Origin: Alphaproteobacteria bacterium | GTDB taxonomy: Bacteria > Pseudomonadota > Alphaproteobacteria > Micropepsales > Micropepsaceae | Length of the DNA: 64,000 bases | Direction: 5' to 3' | Assembly: GCA_019247845.1 (NCBI GenBank) | Contig: JAFBAL010000045.1 | Coordinates: 27,460 to 91,459, forward strand | Shown: positions 33,954 to 43,799 of the stretch, in pieces | Numbering within the stretch: position 1 is the stretch's first letter | How the letters are laid out: the number at the start of each line of letters is the position of its first letter | The notes under the pieces: model-generated | Databases searched by the model: none | What the model was told of the DNA's origin: nothing | The model's input: only the letters and a program-made list of their open reading frames with translations | Translations under genes and position numbers: made by a program

Positions 33954-35257
33954 GGGGTCAGCTCGTAGACCGTTCCGCCGTGATTGGCGCCGCCGTACTG
34001 GGTCGCGCCGTAGATCTTGCCATTCGCCGCGAAGGTCAGCGGCCCCGACGGGTTTTCGCCGTCGGTGCAGTTCGCCTGGCTGCAGAACCGGTAGAGCGTC
34101 GTGTGCGTCGATCCGCTCTGCTTGTAGATGACGCCGCCGTCGTTGCCGCCGCCGTCGGTGGTGATGCCGAACACCTCGCCGGCCGCGTTGAAGGCTACGG
34201 TGGTCGGGCTGCCGCCGTCGGGGCAATTCGTGCTGCAGAACAGGAACACGGTCGACTCCGTCCCGTTGGGCGCGATCTTGAAAAGCGTGCCGGGAACGTT
34301 GCCGCCGCCCTGGGCGCCGCCCCAGATATAGCCGTTCTTGGCCAGCGCGACGCCGGAGGACGGGAACCCGCCGTCGCCGCAGCCCACTTGCGGGCAGAAG
34401 GAATAGGCCAGGCTTTCGTTCCAGGTCGGCGCGCCCTTGGCCTTGACCAGCTTGAAGACCGCGCCGTGCTGATGCGCTCCGCCGCCCATCGCCGTGCCGA
34501 GCAGCGTCGTGGCGTTGGCCACGACGAGCTGACCTAGCGGCTGCCAGCCGTCGGTGCAGCTGCCGAGTTTGGGGCAGAAGCGGTAGAGCACGCTGTAGGC
34601 CCAGCGCTTTTCGGTCCTGGGATATATGCGATAGAGCACGCCGCACCCGCCGCCGAAGCAGGAGCCGTCGTCCTGCTTGCCGCCCGAGGCAAGGCCGTAG
34701 AGCGGCGTGGCACCGTCATAGAGCTTGCCGTCCTTCTGTCCGAGATAGGCGAGGCCGTAGTTGGGTCGATAGCCGTTGTCGCATGTGGGCGTGGAGGTGG
34801 AGGTGCAGAACGAATACAGCGTCTTGAGCTTCCATTTCGTGCGGTCGGCGTTGGGGCTGAGGCGGAAAATCGATCCGACGCGTCCCTTGCCGCCGAAATT
34901 CGTCACGCCGTAGAGCGCGCCGTTCGTGTCCAGAACCAGATGCCCGGTGGGATTTCCGCCGTCGGCGCAATCCGGCTCCGAACAGAAGGTATGGACAACC
35001 TGATGCGTCCAGGTCCCGTCGCCGTTGGGGGTGAGCGCGTAGACCGTGCCGTAGCCGTCGGGGCCCCCATTGTAGGTCGCGCCATAAAGCGTTCCGGACG
35101 CGTCCATGGTCACGCCGCCGGTCGGCACGACGCCGCCGGCGCAGTCGAAGGCGCCGCAGAAGTCGTGAATCGTCTTGAGCGTCGCGGCATCGGCCCGCGA
35201 TGCGAGCATGCTCATGGCCGCCGCGAGCAGCGACAGCATCAAACCCCGAACGCGCAT
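33950..35257 (-). CDS. GloVer-type (TIGR03803-like) tandem-repeat secreted protein, copy 1
   Basis: Signal peptide plus repeats (D..G.LYG.T..GG...GTV(Y/F).L.P.G....(L/V)Y.FC....C.DG..P). Confidence 0.85.
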   Translation of the reverse strand: MRVRGLMLSLLAAAMSMLASRADAATLKTIHDFCGAFDCAGGVVPTGGVTMDASGTLYGATYNGGPDGYGTVYALTPNGDGTWTHQVVHTFCSEPDCADGGNPTGHLVLDTNGALYGVTNFGGKGRVGSIFRLSPNADRTKWKLKTLYSFCTSTSTPTCDNGYRPNYGLAYLGQKDGKLYDGATPLYGLASGGKQDDGSCFGGGCGVLYRIYPRTEKRWAYSVLYRFCPKLGSCTDGWQPLGQLVVANATTLLGTAMGGGAHQHGAVFKLVKAKGAPTWNESLAYSFCPQVGCGDGGFPSSGVALAKNGYIWGGAQGGGNVPGTLFKIAPNGTESTVFLFCSTNCPDGGSPTTVAFNAAGEVFGITTDGGGNDGGVIYKQSGSTHTTLYRFCSQANCTDGENPSGPLTFAANGKIYGATQYGGANHGGTVYELTP

Positions 35258-35268
35258 GGCAGTTCCCC

Positions 35269-36858
35269 CTAGGCCGCCCCTTCGGCCGGCAGCATCTTCT
35301 GCACCCCGACATAGTCGGTCTTGCCGGTGCCGAGCACCGGAATCTCGTCGACGACGACGATGCGCCGCGGAATGGCGAGCTCGGAGACACCGTGGTTGTG
35401 AGCCCAGCCCACGATGTCGTGGCGGTTGGCGTCCTTGTTGTTGGTGACGAGCACGATCTGCTCGCCCTTGCGGCCGTCGGGCACGGTGATCGCGGCGTGG
35501 CTGAAATCGGGCCACAGCGCCGAGGCGCAGCTCTCGACCACCGCTAGCGACACCGACTCGCCGCCGATCTTGGCGAAGCGCTTCAGCCGCCCCTTGATCG
35601 CGATGAAGCCGTCCTCGTCGACCGAGACGACGTCGCCGGTATCGTGCCAGCCGCCCGCCGGGGGATCGATCCTGCCCGGCGCTTCGGGGCGCAGATAGCC
35701 GAGCATCACGTTCGGACCCTTCACGACCAGGCGCCCGGCATTGGGGATGCCTTCGACGGGTTCGAGGCGATACTGCATGTCGGCCATCATCTGGCCGACC
35801 GTGCCGGGGCGGTTGGCGCCCGGACGGTTCGCCGCGATCACGGGCGAGGTCTCGGTCACGCCATAGCCCTCGAGCAGCTCGATGCCGTGCTTGCGCCGCA
35901 AGAGCGCGCGCGTCTCGTCGCGCAGCCGCTCGGCGCCACAGACCGTCAGGCGCAGCGACGACAGATCGCCGGGCTCGCCGACGCGCGCATATTGCGTGAT
36001 GAAGGTGTCGGTCGAGACCAGGATCGTCGCCTTGTGCTTTTTGATGCGCGCGACGATCTCCTTCGGCTGCAGGGGCGTGGGATGGCAGACGACCTTCAAG
36101 CCCAGAAGCGGCGGCATCAGCGAGCCGACCGTCAGGCCGAAGCAATGGAAGGCGGGCAGGGGGTTGAGCAGGATGTCGGTCGGATAGAGCGCCAGGTGCA
36201 CGCGCACCTGCTCGACGTTGGCGAGCAGGTTGCGATGCGACAGCGCCACGCCCTTCGGCTCGCCCTCGGTGCCCGAGGTGAACAGGATCACCGCCGGCGA
36301 ATCCGGCGACGGGCGCTTGGTCACGAGGCTGGGGAAGATCGAGCCCACGACCGCGGCCAGCTTGTCGACGATCGAAAGCTTGCCGCGCAGCTCTTCCAGA
36401 TAGACGATCTCGAAGTCGCGGGAGAGCTCCTCGACCAGCGGCTTCAGGCCGGCCATGTCGACCAGGCGCTTGGCGGTGGCGATCTTCTTCACCTGCGCCG
36501 TGCGCAGCGCCGATTTGATCGCGGCCGCGCCCGAGGTGAAGTTCAGCATCGCCGGCACGCGGCCGTAAGCCGAGAGCGCGAGGAAAGTCGCGATCGCGCC
36601 GGCGCCGGTCGGCAGCATCACGCCCACGCACTCGCCGGCCTTGGTGCCCGCCTTCAGCGCATGGCCGAGCGCCAGCGCGCCGCGCATGATGTCGTCATAG
36701 CTGCGCTCGCTGTCGTCGACGTCGGCGATGCATATCCTGGAGCCGCCGAACTCGGCGCGCGCCCTGACGAAGGCGCGGAACACGGGCCTGCCGGTGCTCG
36801 AGATATCGAAAGGGCAGACGTCCTCGCCGGAAGCAGCGGCAATCGTGGATAGTGTCAA
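35269..36858 (-). CDS. AMP-binding acyl-CoA/acyl-ACP ligase (Aas-like domain)
   Basis: VILFTSGTEGEPKGVALSHRNLL, GYGVTETSPVIAAN, GWHDTGDVVSVDEDGFIAIKGRLKRFAKIGGESVS. Confidence 0.9.
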   Translation of the reverse strand: MTLSTIAAASGEDVCPFDISSTGRPVFRAFVRARAEFGGSRICIADVDDSERSYDDIMRGALALGHALKAGTKAGECVGVMLPTGAGAIATFLALSAYGRVPAMLNFTSGAAAIKSALRTAQVKKIATAKRLVDMAGLKPLVEELSRDFEIVYLEELRGKLSIVDKLAAVVGSIFPSLVTKRPSPDSPAVILFTSGTEGEPKGVALSHRNLLANVEQVRVHLALYPTDILLNPLPAFHCFGLTVGSLMPPLLGLKVVCHPTPLQPKEIVARIKKHKATILVSTDTFITQYARVGEPGDLSSLRLTVCGAERLRDETRALLRRKHGIELLEGYGVTETSPVIAANRPGANRPGTVGQMMADMQYRLEPVEGIPNAGRLVVKGPNVMLGYLRPEAPGRIDPPAGGWHDTGDVVSVDEDGFIAIKGRLKRFAKIGGESVSLAVVESCASALWPDFSHAAITVPDGRKGEQIVLVTNNKDANRHDIVGWAHNHGVSELAIPRRIVVVDEIPVLGTGKTDYVGVQKMLPAEGAA

Positions 36859-37000
36859 ATAGCGTCTCCCCGGAAACCCGGCTGTTGCCGCCGGTGTTCC
36901 GGCGGAAACTTAGCGCAGCACGGCTTTAAGGCAAAATGGCGCTCGACAGGGGCTGCACATGGGCGGAATCGGGATATTCCTGAGCTGGACGCGGAATCTT

Positions 37001-38227
37001 CTAAGGCGTGAACTCGAACACCGTGCCGGAGCCCGCGCCGCCGCCATGGACGGTCACGCCGTAGAAATGGTTGTGACCGTCGCCGGCCAGCGAACCCAGG
37101 GGACCCGAACCGTCCGCGCAATCGCTCTGCGCGCAGAAGGAATAGAGCGTGCGGAACTGGCCGCTCAGCGCGAAGATCGCGCCGGCGTCGTTCGTGCCGC
37201 CCTGGTTGGTCACGCCGAGCAGGCGCGTCGCACCGGCCGGCGTGAGACCGCCGAACGGAGACGAACCGTCGGAGCAGTCCAAGTTCGGGCAGAAAGCGTG
37301 CAGCACCGTCTCAGTGCCGTCCGGCGCGAGCTTGTAGGCGACGCCGCAGCATGCATCGCCACGGCCGCCGATGAAGGTCGTGCCGATGAGATTGCCGGCG
37401 GCATCGAGCGTCGCGCTGTTGGAGATGGGCGTGGAGCCGTCGGGGCATCCGGCCTTGGCGCAGAAATCGTAGAGCACCGTCTCTTTCCAATTGCCCGCGG
37501 CGGGCGCCAGCTTGAACGCGACGCCCCCGACGTATTTGCCGCCGCTCGCGGTGACGCCGTAGAGGTTGCCGCCGCCATCCATCGTCAGCGTATCGAAGGG
37601 CGACCAGCCGTCGCGGCACTGGGCGCGGCGGCAGAAGGTGTAGATGACCTCGTAGTCCCACGTCGCGCCGTTCGGCGTCAGCGAGAAGACGGTGCCGTGC
37701 GCGGTGCGTCCGCCGATCGCCGATGGGCCATAGAGCGGCGAGGTGCCGTCATAAGGAAGACCGGCGGCCGCACCCCGATAGGTCAGCGCGCCTTCGCTGG
37801 CATAGCGATTCTGCGCGAAGCGGTGCAGCACCTTGTAAGCGCCGTCGGGCGACAGGCGGAAGATCTCGCCCCCGCGTTGAACGCCGTTGGGCGCGGCCGT
37901 GCCGTAGAGATTGCCCGCACCATCGACGATCAGGGGCGAGCTCGGGATCAACCCGGCGCCCGTGGTGAAGCTGTAGAGCGTCGTCAGCGTCCAGCCATGC
38001 GCGCCCGGGCTCAGCCTGTAGATCGTGCCCAGGTTCTGCGTCGCCACGCCGGTCGTGCCGTAGAGGTTCCCCGCCGCGTCGCGCACCGGTGCCGATTGCG
38101 GCGGCGTGCCGTCGAACGCATAGAGCGTCTTGAGGCCATGGGCCCCCGCCGAGCCGCAAAGCGCCAGGGCGGCGGCTGCGATGGCAAAGTTGCGCAGGCC
38201 GGCGCGGGCGAGATATTTCAGGCTCAT
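37001..38227 (-). CDS. GloVer-type tandem-repeat secreted protein, copy 2
   Basis: MSLKYLARAGLRNFAIAAAALALCGSAGAHG signal peptide; repeats with GNLYGTT and FC..A.C.DG..P. Confidence 0.85.
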   Translation of the reverse strand: MSLKYLARAGLRNFAIAAAALALCGSAGAHGLKTLYAFDGTPPQSAPVRDAAGNLYGTTGVATQNLGTIYRLSPGAHGWTLTTLYSFTTGAGLIPSSPLIVDGAGNLYGTAAPNGVQRGGEIFRLSPDGAYKVLHRFAQNRYASEGALTYRGAAAGLPYDGTSPLYGPSAIGGRTAHGTVFSLTPNGATWDYEVIYTFCRRAQCRDGWSPFDTLTMDGGGNLYGVTASGGKYVGGVAFKLAPAAGNWKETVLYDFCAKAGCPDGSTPISNSATLDAAGNLIGTTFIGGRGDACCGVAYKLAPDGTETVLHAFCPNLDCSDGSSPFGGLTPAGATRLLGVTNQGGTNDAGAIFALSGQFRTLYSFCAQSDCADGSGPLGSLAGDGHNHFYGVTVHGGGAGSGTVFEFTP

Positions 38228-38328
38228 GTGAGGGGCTCCCTTCATGCGGGAGTGTCCTAAGAACACCTTAAAACGCCGTTCTCGAAGATGTGTCGAAATC
38301 GGACGCGAAGCAGCCTATATAGGCGCCC

Positions 38329-39267
38329 ATGACGATCGTCATCGACAACACCGCGCGCCATCCCGAAAAGGCGCACCGCCCCGACAACCCGGTCCAGCGC
38401 AAGCCGGACTGGATCCGCGTCAAGGCGCCGGTGAGCCGCGAATACGCGGTGACGCGCGAGATCGTGCGCGAGCACAAGCTTCACACGGTCTGCGAAGAGG
38501 CGGCGTGCCCGAACATCGGCGAGTGCTGGACCCATCGCCACGCGACGATGATGATCTTGGGCGACACCTGCACGCGCGCCTGCGCATTCTGCAACGTCAA
38601 GACCGGGCTGCCCGGCGCGCTGGACGAAGGCGAGCCCGAGAACGTCGCACGCGCGGTCGCCAAACTCGGCTTGAAGCACGTCGTCGTGACCTCGGTCGAC
38701 CGCGACGATCTCGCCGACGGCGGCGCCGGCCATTTCGCGCGCACCATCCGCGCCATTCGGGCCGCGAGCCCGGACACCAGCATCGAGGTGCTGACGCCCG
38801 ACTTCCTGCGCAAGGACGGCGCGCTGGACGTCGTGATGGACGCGCGTCCCGACGTCTTCAACCACAATCTCGAGACCGTGCCGCGGCTCTATCTGTCGGT
38901 GCGGCCCGGCGCGCGCTATTTCGCGTCGCTGCGCCTGCTCGAGCGCGCCAAGGAACTGGTGCCGGACGGCTTCACCAAGTCGGGGCTGATGGTCGGCCTG
39001 GGCGAGAGCCGCGAAGAGATCATGCAGGTGATGGACGACCTGCGCGCCGCGCGCGTCGATTTCCTCACCATCGGGCAGTATCTCCAGCCGACCCGCAAGC
39101 ACGCCGCGCTCGCGCGGTTCTGGACGCCGGAGGAATTCAAAGGATTGGAACAGGTCGCGCGGGCGAAGGGCTTCCTGATGGTGTCGGCGAGCCCGCTGAC
39201 GCGCTCGTCCTATCATGCCGATGCCGATTTTGCTCGGATGAAGGCCGCGCGCCAGTCGCAGGGATGA
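38329..39267 (+). CDS. lipA: lipoyl synthase
   Basis: [13 protein letters not shown] and radical-SAM [10 protein letters not shown]. Confidence 0.97.
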   Translation: MTIVIDNTARHPEKAHRPDNPVQRKPDWIRVKAPVSREYAVTREIVREHKLHTVCEEAACPNIGECWTHRHATMMILGDTCTRACAFCNVKTGLPGALDEGEPENVARAVAKLGLKHVVVTSVDRDDLADGGAGHFARTIRAIRAASPDTSIEVLTPDFLRKDGALDVVMDARPDVFNHNLETVPRLYLSVRPGARYFASLRLLERAKELVPDGFTKSGLMVGLGESREEIMQVMDDLRAARVDFLTIGQYLQPTRKHAALARFWTPEEFKGLEQVARAKGFLMVSASPLTRSSYHADADFARMKAARQSQG

Positions 39268-39289
39268 CGTCACGAGGATGAGGGTGCGG

Positions 39290-40018
39290 ATGAGGGGGAC
39301 CATGCGGGCATGGCTTTGGGGAAGCGCGCTGCTGCTGCCTGCGGCACCGGCCGGCGCCGACACGATCAACCTGGCCCATACCATCACCGTCGACGGCGAC
39401 GCGACGATCTATGTCGATCCCGATCATGCCAGCATCGATCTCGGCGTCGAGACGGCGGCGGAGAACGTCGGCACGGCGCTGTCGCAGAACAACGCCAAGA
39501 TGGCGGCCGTGCTCGCATCGCTGCGCGCGGTGGGCATCGGCCGGTCGCAGATCAGCACCTCGCAGTTCTCGATCGCGCCGCAGCATCCGCTGCTCGATCC
39601 CAAGAGCTATCAGATCGACTATTCGAGGATCTCGGGTTACGAGGTGACCAACAAGATCGTGGTCACGGTGTCCGATCTTTCCAAGACCGGCGCGGTGATC
39701 GACGCCGCCGCCTCCGCCGGGGCCAATTCGTCCAACAACGTGGTGTTCGAGATCTCGAACCGCGAGAGCCTGCTCGACAAGGCGCGCGCCGACGCCATGC
39801 GCAACGCCAAGCACAAGGCCGAGATGATGGCGAACGCGGTCGGCGCCGAGGTCGGGCCGCTGATCACGGTCGGCAATACCCAGGTGCGCTCGATGGACTA
39901 CGACGCGGCCCCGATGGCGCCGCCTCCGCCCCCACCGCCGCCGGCCGCCGGCGCGTCGATCCTGCCGGGGCAGCTCGAGGTCACCGCCCACGTCACGGCG
40001 GTGTTCGCCCTCAAGTGA
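39290..40018 (+). CDS. SIMPL domain (DUF541) periplasmic protein
   Basis: ITVDGDATIYVDPDHASIDLGVET...KAEMMANAVGAEVGPLITV; signal peptide; exact start not resolved. Confidence 0.85.
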   Translation: MRGTMRAWLWGSALLLPAAPAGADTINLAHTITVDGDATIYVDPDHASIDLGVETAAENVGTALSQNNAKMAAVLASLRAVGIGRSQISTSQFSIAPQHPLLDPKSYQIDYSRISGYEVTNKIVVTVSDLSKTGAVIDAAASAGANSSNNVVFEISNRESLLDKARADAMRNAKHKAEMMANAVGAEVGPLITVGNTQVRSMDYDAAPMAPPPPPPPPAAGASILPGQLEVTAHVTAVFALK

Positions 40019-40476
40019 CCGCGCACACCGAAACCCGCATCGTTCCGTATACGGCCGATCTCATGTTCGAGATCGTGGCCGACGTCGAGTCCTATCCCCA
40101 GTTCCTGCCCTGGGTGACGGGCGCGCATGTGCTCGCGCGGCACGGCAACATCGTCGATGCCGACATGTCGGTCGGCTTCGGCCGCTTCGCCGAAACCTAT
40201 ACCAGCCGCGTGACGCTCGACCCCGAGAGCCGCACCATCGCGGTGGCCCAGACCAAGGGGCCGTTCCGCAAGCTCGAGAACAATTGGCGCTTCACGCCGG
40301 AGGGCCCAGAGCCCGATCAAGGCTGCCGGATATTCTTCTCGATCGTGTTCGAGTTCCGCAATCCGCTGCTGAACATGGTGGCGGGCGCGGCCTTCGAGCG
40401 CGTCTCCCGGCGCATGGCCGAAGCGTTCGAGAACCGTGCCAAGGTTCTGACGCGCAGGAACAGCAAGAAGAAATAG
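40015..40476 (+). CDS. COQ10/START-domain protein (RatA-family in many annotations)
   Basis: ETRIVPYTADLMFEIVADVESYPQFLPWVTGAHV; GTG start overlapping preceding stop. Confidence 0.88.
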   Translation: MTAHTETRIVPYTADLMFEIVADVESYPQFLPWVTGAHVLARHGNIVDADMSVGFGRFAETYTSRVTLDPESRTIAVAQTKGPFRKLENNWRFTPEGPEPDQGCRIFFSIVFEFRNPLLNMVAGAAFERVSRRMAEAFENRAKVLTRRNSKKK

Positions 40477-40477
40477 C

Positions 40478-41641
40478 CTAAGGCGCGCCCCAGGCGGTGT
40501 AGTCGGCCAGCGCCTCGCTGCACGGCTTGCCATGCGCGATCTCGTCGGCGTTCATGGCGGCCACGCGGTTGCCGATCTCGCTGTCGCTGGCATGGCGCAG
40601 CCGGTCCGGCGGCGGCTCGATGCGCGTGGCGGCCGCGAAATCGCCCTGGGCCGCACGGACGCAAGCGAGCGTATTGGCATTGACGGGCTCGTCCGACAGC
40701 GACCAAGCGCGCCGCGCATAATCGAGCGCCAGCGCGCGCTTCTCGGGCGCCGGCCGCATCACCGTGTAGTACCAGGCGATCTCGTCATAGGGATAGTCGA
40801 GCTCGGGGTCCTCGCGGATCGCGGCTTCGAACGCCGTCAGCACGGGAGTGAAGTCCGGATCGGCTTTGCCCGCCAGCCGGAAGCGGATGCCCTGCGCGAC
40901 CAAAGCGTGATGGAAGCCGAAAATCTGCGCGCGCGTCAGGTTCTCGAGCTCGTGGCGATGGCTGTATGTCGAGCGCCTGCCGAGGAAGAACGGGCGGTAG
41001 CGCTGCTGCTCTCCCGCGGCGCCCGGCGCGGCGAAGGTTCCCTGCGTCGTTTCGAAATCGAGCGCGCCCGGCATCCAGCGCACGAAGGCGTGATCGGGGA
41101 TGACGACGAAGGCCAGCGGCAGGTGCAGCGCCTCCGCCACGCCCAGATAGAGGAAGGCTCCGGTGTCGCAATCGACCGCGTAGTAGTCGTGCGACGCGCG
41201 CGCCTTGACGAGCCGATTGCGACGGAGATCGCCGGTCAGGTACTCGCGATAGTCCTCGGCATGGACGGGGGTGAGCCCATCGCTGAGCAGCAGCACGGTA
41301 TGCTCGCCCCACACGAAGCCGTTCGCCGTCAGCACGCAGTCGATGATCGGCAACGCGCGGCGGCCATATCTTTCGGCTTCCGCTTCGGATGGATGATCGG
41401 GATAGGGCGGCAGCTCCGCGCGCGCCTGGTCGATGACCGCATCCAGGACGGCATACATCTGCGGCGTCACCTGTCCGGTCGGCCGCTCGTTGTCGAGCAG
41501 CGTGTGCGCGATGGTGTCGTGCTTGCGCTGATAGTCGGCACCTGCCGGGGCGATGGTCCTGATGCCGCTTGAGCAGGCGCCCCCCGCAAGCGCACCCGTC
41601 GTCGACAGGATCAGCGCGAGCGCGGCGCAAGCGGCCTTCAC
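40478..41641 (-). CDS. hypothetical secreted protein, TPR/SirB1-like
   Basis: Signal peptide MKAACAALALILSTTGALAG; DYYAVDCDTGAFLYLGVAEALHLPLAFVVIPDHAFVRW. Confidence 0.65.
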   Translation of the reverse strand: MKAACAALALILSTTGALAGGACSSGIRTIAPAGADYQRKHDTIAHTLLDNERPTGQVTPQMYAVLDAVIDQARAELPPYPDHPSEAEAERYGRRALPIIDCVLTANGFVWGEHTVLLLSDGLTPVHAEDYREYLTGDLRRNRLVKARASHDYYAVDCDTGAFLYLGVAEALHLPLAFVVIPDHAFVRWMPGALDFETTQGTFAAPGAAGEQQRYRPFFLGRRSTYSHRHELENLTRAQIFGFHHALVAQGIRFRLAGKADPDFTPVLTAFEAAIREDPELDYPYDEIAWYYTVMRPAPEKRALALDYARRAWSLSDEPVNANTLACVRAAQGDFAAATRIEPPPDRLRHASDSEIGNRVAAMNADEIAHGKPCSEALADYTAWGAP

Positions 41642-41642
41642 G

Positions 41643-42137
41643 TCAAAACAGCCTCTGCAACAGCTCCAGCGCGGCCTCGACGGTCTTGATGCGCACCTCG
41701 CCGCGGCCGATGTCGCCGAAGCGGTGCGCTTCGTGCAGGATCGAGCGGTTCTCGCGCGCGACGGCGATATGGACGAGACCGACGGGCTTCATCGCCGTGC
41801 CGCCGCCGGGGCCTGCGATGCCGGTGACCGCGACGGCCATGTGGGCGTTTGAGTTCTCGACCGCGCCTTCGGCCATCATGCGCGCGACGGCTTCCGACAC
41901 GGCGCCCATATCGGCGATGAGGTCGCCGGGCACGCCCAGCATGTCCTGCTTGGCGCGGTTGGAATAGACGACGAAGCCGCGCTCGAAGACGTCCGACGAG
42001 CCCGGCACCTCGGTGAGCAGCGCGCCGATCAGCCCGCCGGTGCAGCTTTCGGCGGTCGCGATGCGCAGCTTCTTCTCGCGCGCCTGCGCGACCACCATCT
42101 CGGCCAGCCGCAGCAGGGGCGCGGGGAACAGGCTCAT
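41643..42137 (-). CDS. CinA-family nicotinamide-nucleotide amidohydrolase
   Basis: RIATAESCTGGLIGALLTEVPGSSDVFERGFVVYSN, TGIAGPGGGT. Confidence 0.93.
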   Translation of the reverse strand: MSLFPAPLLRLAEMVVAQAREKKLRIATAESCTGGLIGALLTEVPGSSDVFERGFVVYSNRAKQDMLGVPGDLIADMGAVSEAVARMMAEGAVENSNAHMAVAVTGIAGPGGGTAMKPVGLVHIAVARENRSILHEAHRFGDIGRGEVRIKTVEAALELLQRLF

Positions 42138-42601
42138 ATCAGTCCCGCCGTGTCGACGACCGCGACGATGCCGCCCGCGATCAGCCCCGCCACGACGTCG
42201 TCGCCGACGATGCCGAGCCCGCCGGGCAGCCGCTCGAACATCGAGATCGGCCAGAGCTTCGAGATGTCGAACAGCCGGAACAGCAGGAACGCCATCGCGA
42301 AGCCGAGCAGCGAGAACGGCGCCAGCGCGCAGGCCAGCAGCTGTCCCGCCAGCTCGTCGATCACGCATTCCGACGGGTCGTAGACGCCGCGGTCCTTTGC
42401 ATAGGTGTCGCTCGCCCACATCCCGAGCGCCGCCACCGCGAGCCCCAGGACGAACACGCCGATCTGTCCGAAATAGCGCATCGTGACCCAGGCGATGGGC
42501 AGCGCGACAAGGCTCGCGACGGTGCCGGGCGCGAACCCGACGCGGCCGATCCCGAAAAGCGTGGCGGCGTTCTCGCTCACGACGGAGGCATTGTCGTTCA
42601 T
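42134..42601 (-). CDS. pgpA: phosphatidylglycerophosphatase A
   Basis: [59 protein letters not shown]. Confidence 0.93.
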   Translation of the reverse strand: MNDNASVVSENAATLFGIGRVGFAPGTVASLVALPIAWVTMRYFGQIGVFVLGLAVAALGMWASDTYAKDRGVYDPSECVIDELAGQLLACALAPFSLLGFAMAFLLFRLFDISKLWPISMFERLPGGLGIVGDDVVAGLIAGGIVAVVDTAGLI

Positions 42602-43737
42602 GGCAGTCGCACCGTGGCGATGGCTTGGGCGGCGAGGCCTTCCTGGCGGCCGGTGAAGCCCATGCCTTCCGTCGTCGTCGCCTTCACGCTGACGCGCTCT
42701 GGTTCGAGCTTCAGGATCTCGGCGATGCGCGCGCGCATGGCTTCGCGGTGCGGGCCGATCTTGGGCCGCTCGCAGATCAGCGTGACGTCGCAATGCGTGA
42801 CCGCGCCGCCCTTGTCGCGCACCAGGCCCGCCGCATGGTCGAGGAACTTCCACGACGGCGCGCCGCGCCAGCGTTCGTCCGTAGGCGGAAAATGCTGGCC
42901 GATGTCGCCGGCGCCGATGGCGCCCAGGATGGCGTCGGTCAGCGCGTGCAGCCCGGCATCGGCATCGGAGTGGCCTTCGAGCGCATGGGTATGCGGCACC
43001 TTGATGCCGCAAAGCCAGACGTGGTCGCCGGGCGCGAACCGATGCGCGTCGTAGCCCAAGCCGGTGCGCGTGTCGCCGAGCCGCGCGGACAACAACTGCT
43101 CCGCCATCGCAAAGTCTTTCGCTGTGGTGATCTTCAAATTGGTCTCTTCCCCGGGGACGACAACGATATCGAGCCCTGCGAGTTCCGCCAGGGCCATGTC
43201 GTCGGTCAGCGCCAGGGCCTTGTGGTCGCGATGCGCGGCCAGGATCTTCGCGAACCGGAACCCCTGCGGCGTCTGCGCCCGCATCAGGCGATCGCGCGTC
43301 ACGCCGACCCATTTGCCGTTTTCCTGCTTGCGCAAGGTATCGGCGACGGGCAGCAGCGGCACGGCGGCGTCGGCGCCGGCTTCCAGCGCCGCAACCACGC
43401 CGTCGACCAAGGCGGGCGAGACAAGCGGCCGCGCGGCGTCGTGGATCAGCACGAAATCGGGCTTCACGGCGATCAGCGCCTCCAGCCCATGCATCACGGA
43501 ATGCTGCCGCGTCGGCCCACCGGCGACGGGGGTGAGGGTCTTCAGGCCCGCCATGGCGGCGCCGAACGCGGCCTCGTCCCGGGTGCCGACGACCGGCTGG
43601 ATGACGAGCCCGGCGAAGGCCTCGGCGGTCCAGCGCAGCACCGGCTTGCCGAGCAGGGGCACGTATTGCTTGGGCACAGCGCCGCCTGCGCGCTCGCCGC
43701 GCCCCGCCGCCACCAGAACAACCGCCACCTTCGCCAT
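42598..43737 (-). CDS. ispDF: bifunctional 2-C-methyl-D-erythritol 4-phosphate cytidylyltransferase / 2,4-cyclodiphosphate synthase
   Basis: Isp[29 protein letters not shown]; Isp[58 protein letters not shown]. Confidence 0.95.
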   Translation of the reverse strand: MAKVAVVLVAAGRGERAGGAVPKQYVPLLGKPVLRWTAEAFAGLVIQPVVGTRDEAAFGAAMAGLKTLTPVAGGPTRQHSVMHGLEALIAVKPDFVLIHDAARPLVSPALVDGVVAALEAGADAAVPLLPVADTLRKQENGKWVGVTRDRLMRAQTPQGFRFAKILAAHRDHKALALTDDMALAELAGLDIVVVPGEETNLKITTAKDFAMAEQLLSARLGDTRTGLGYDAHRFAPGDHVWLCGIKVPHTHALEGHSDADAGLHALTDAILGAIGAGDIGQHFPPTDERWRGAPSWKFLDHAAGLVRDKGGAVTHCDVTLICERPKIGPHREAMRARIAEILKLEPERVSVKATTTEGMGFTGRQEGLAAQAIATVRLP

Positions 43738-43777
43738 CAGGCCCTCGATTTGCACAGAATATGATCATACCCATATG

Positions 43778-43796
43778 CTGCCTAGAGAATAGGCAG
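43778..43796. promoter_or_regulatory. Hairpin CTGCCTA-GAGAA-TAGGCAG directly before ntrB
   Basis: Perfect 7-bp arms ending 3 nt before ATG at 43800. Confidence 0.5.
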
Positions 43797-43799
43797 TCT

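Noticed and set aside
40015-40476. RatA-type toxin of a toxin-antitoxin system
   Set aside because: The sequence is a COQ10/START-domain protein next to lipA and cinA as in many alphaproteobacteria; no antitoxin partner; the RatA label is a family-name artefact
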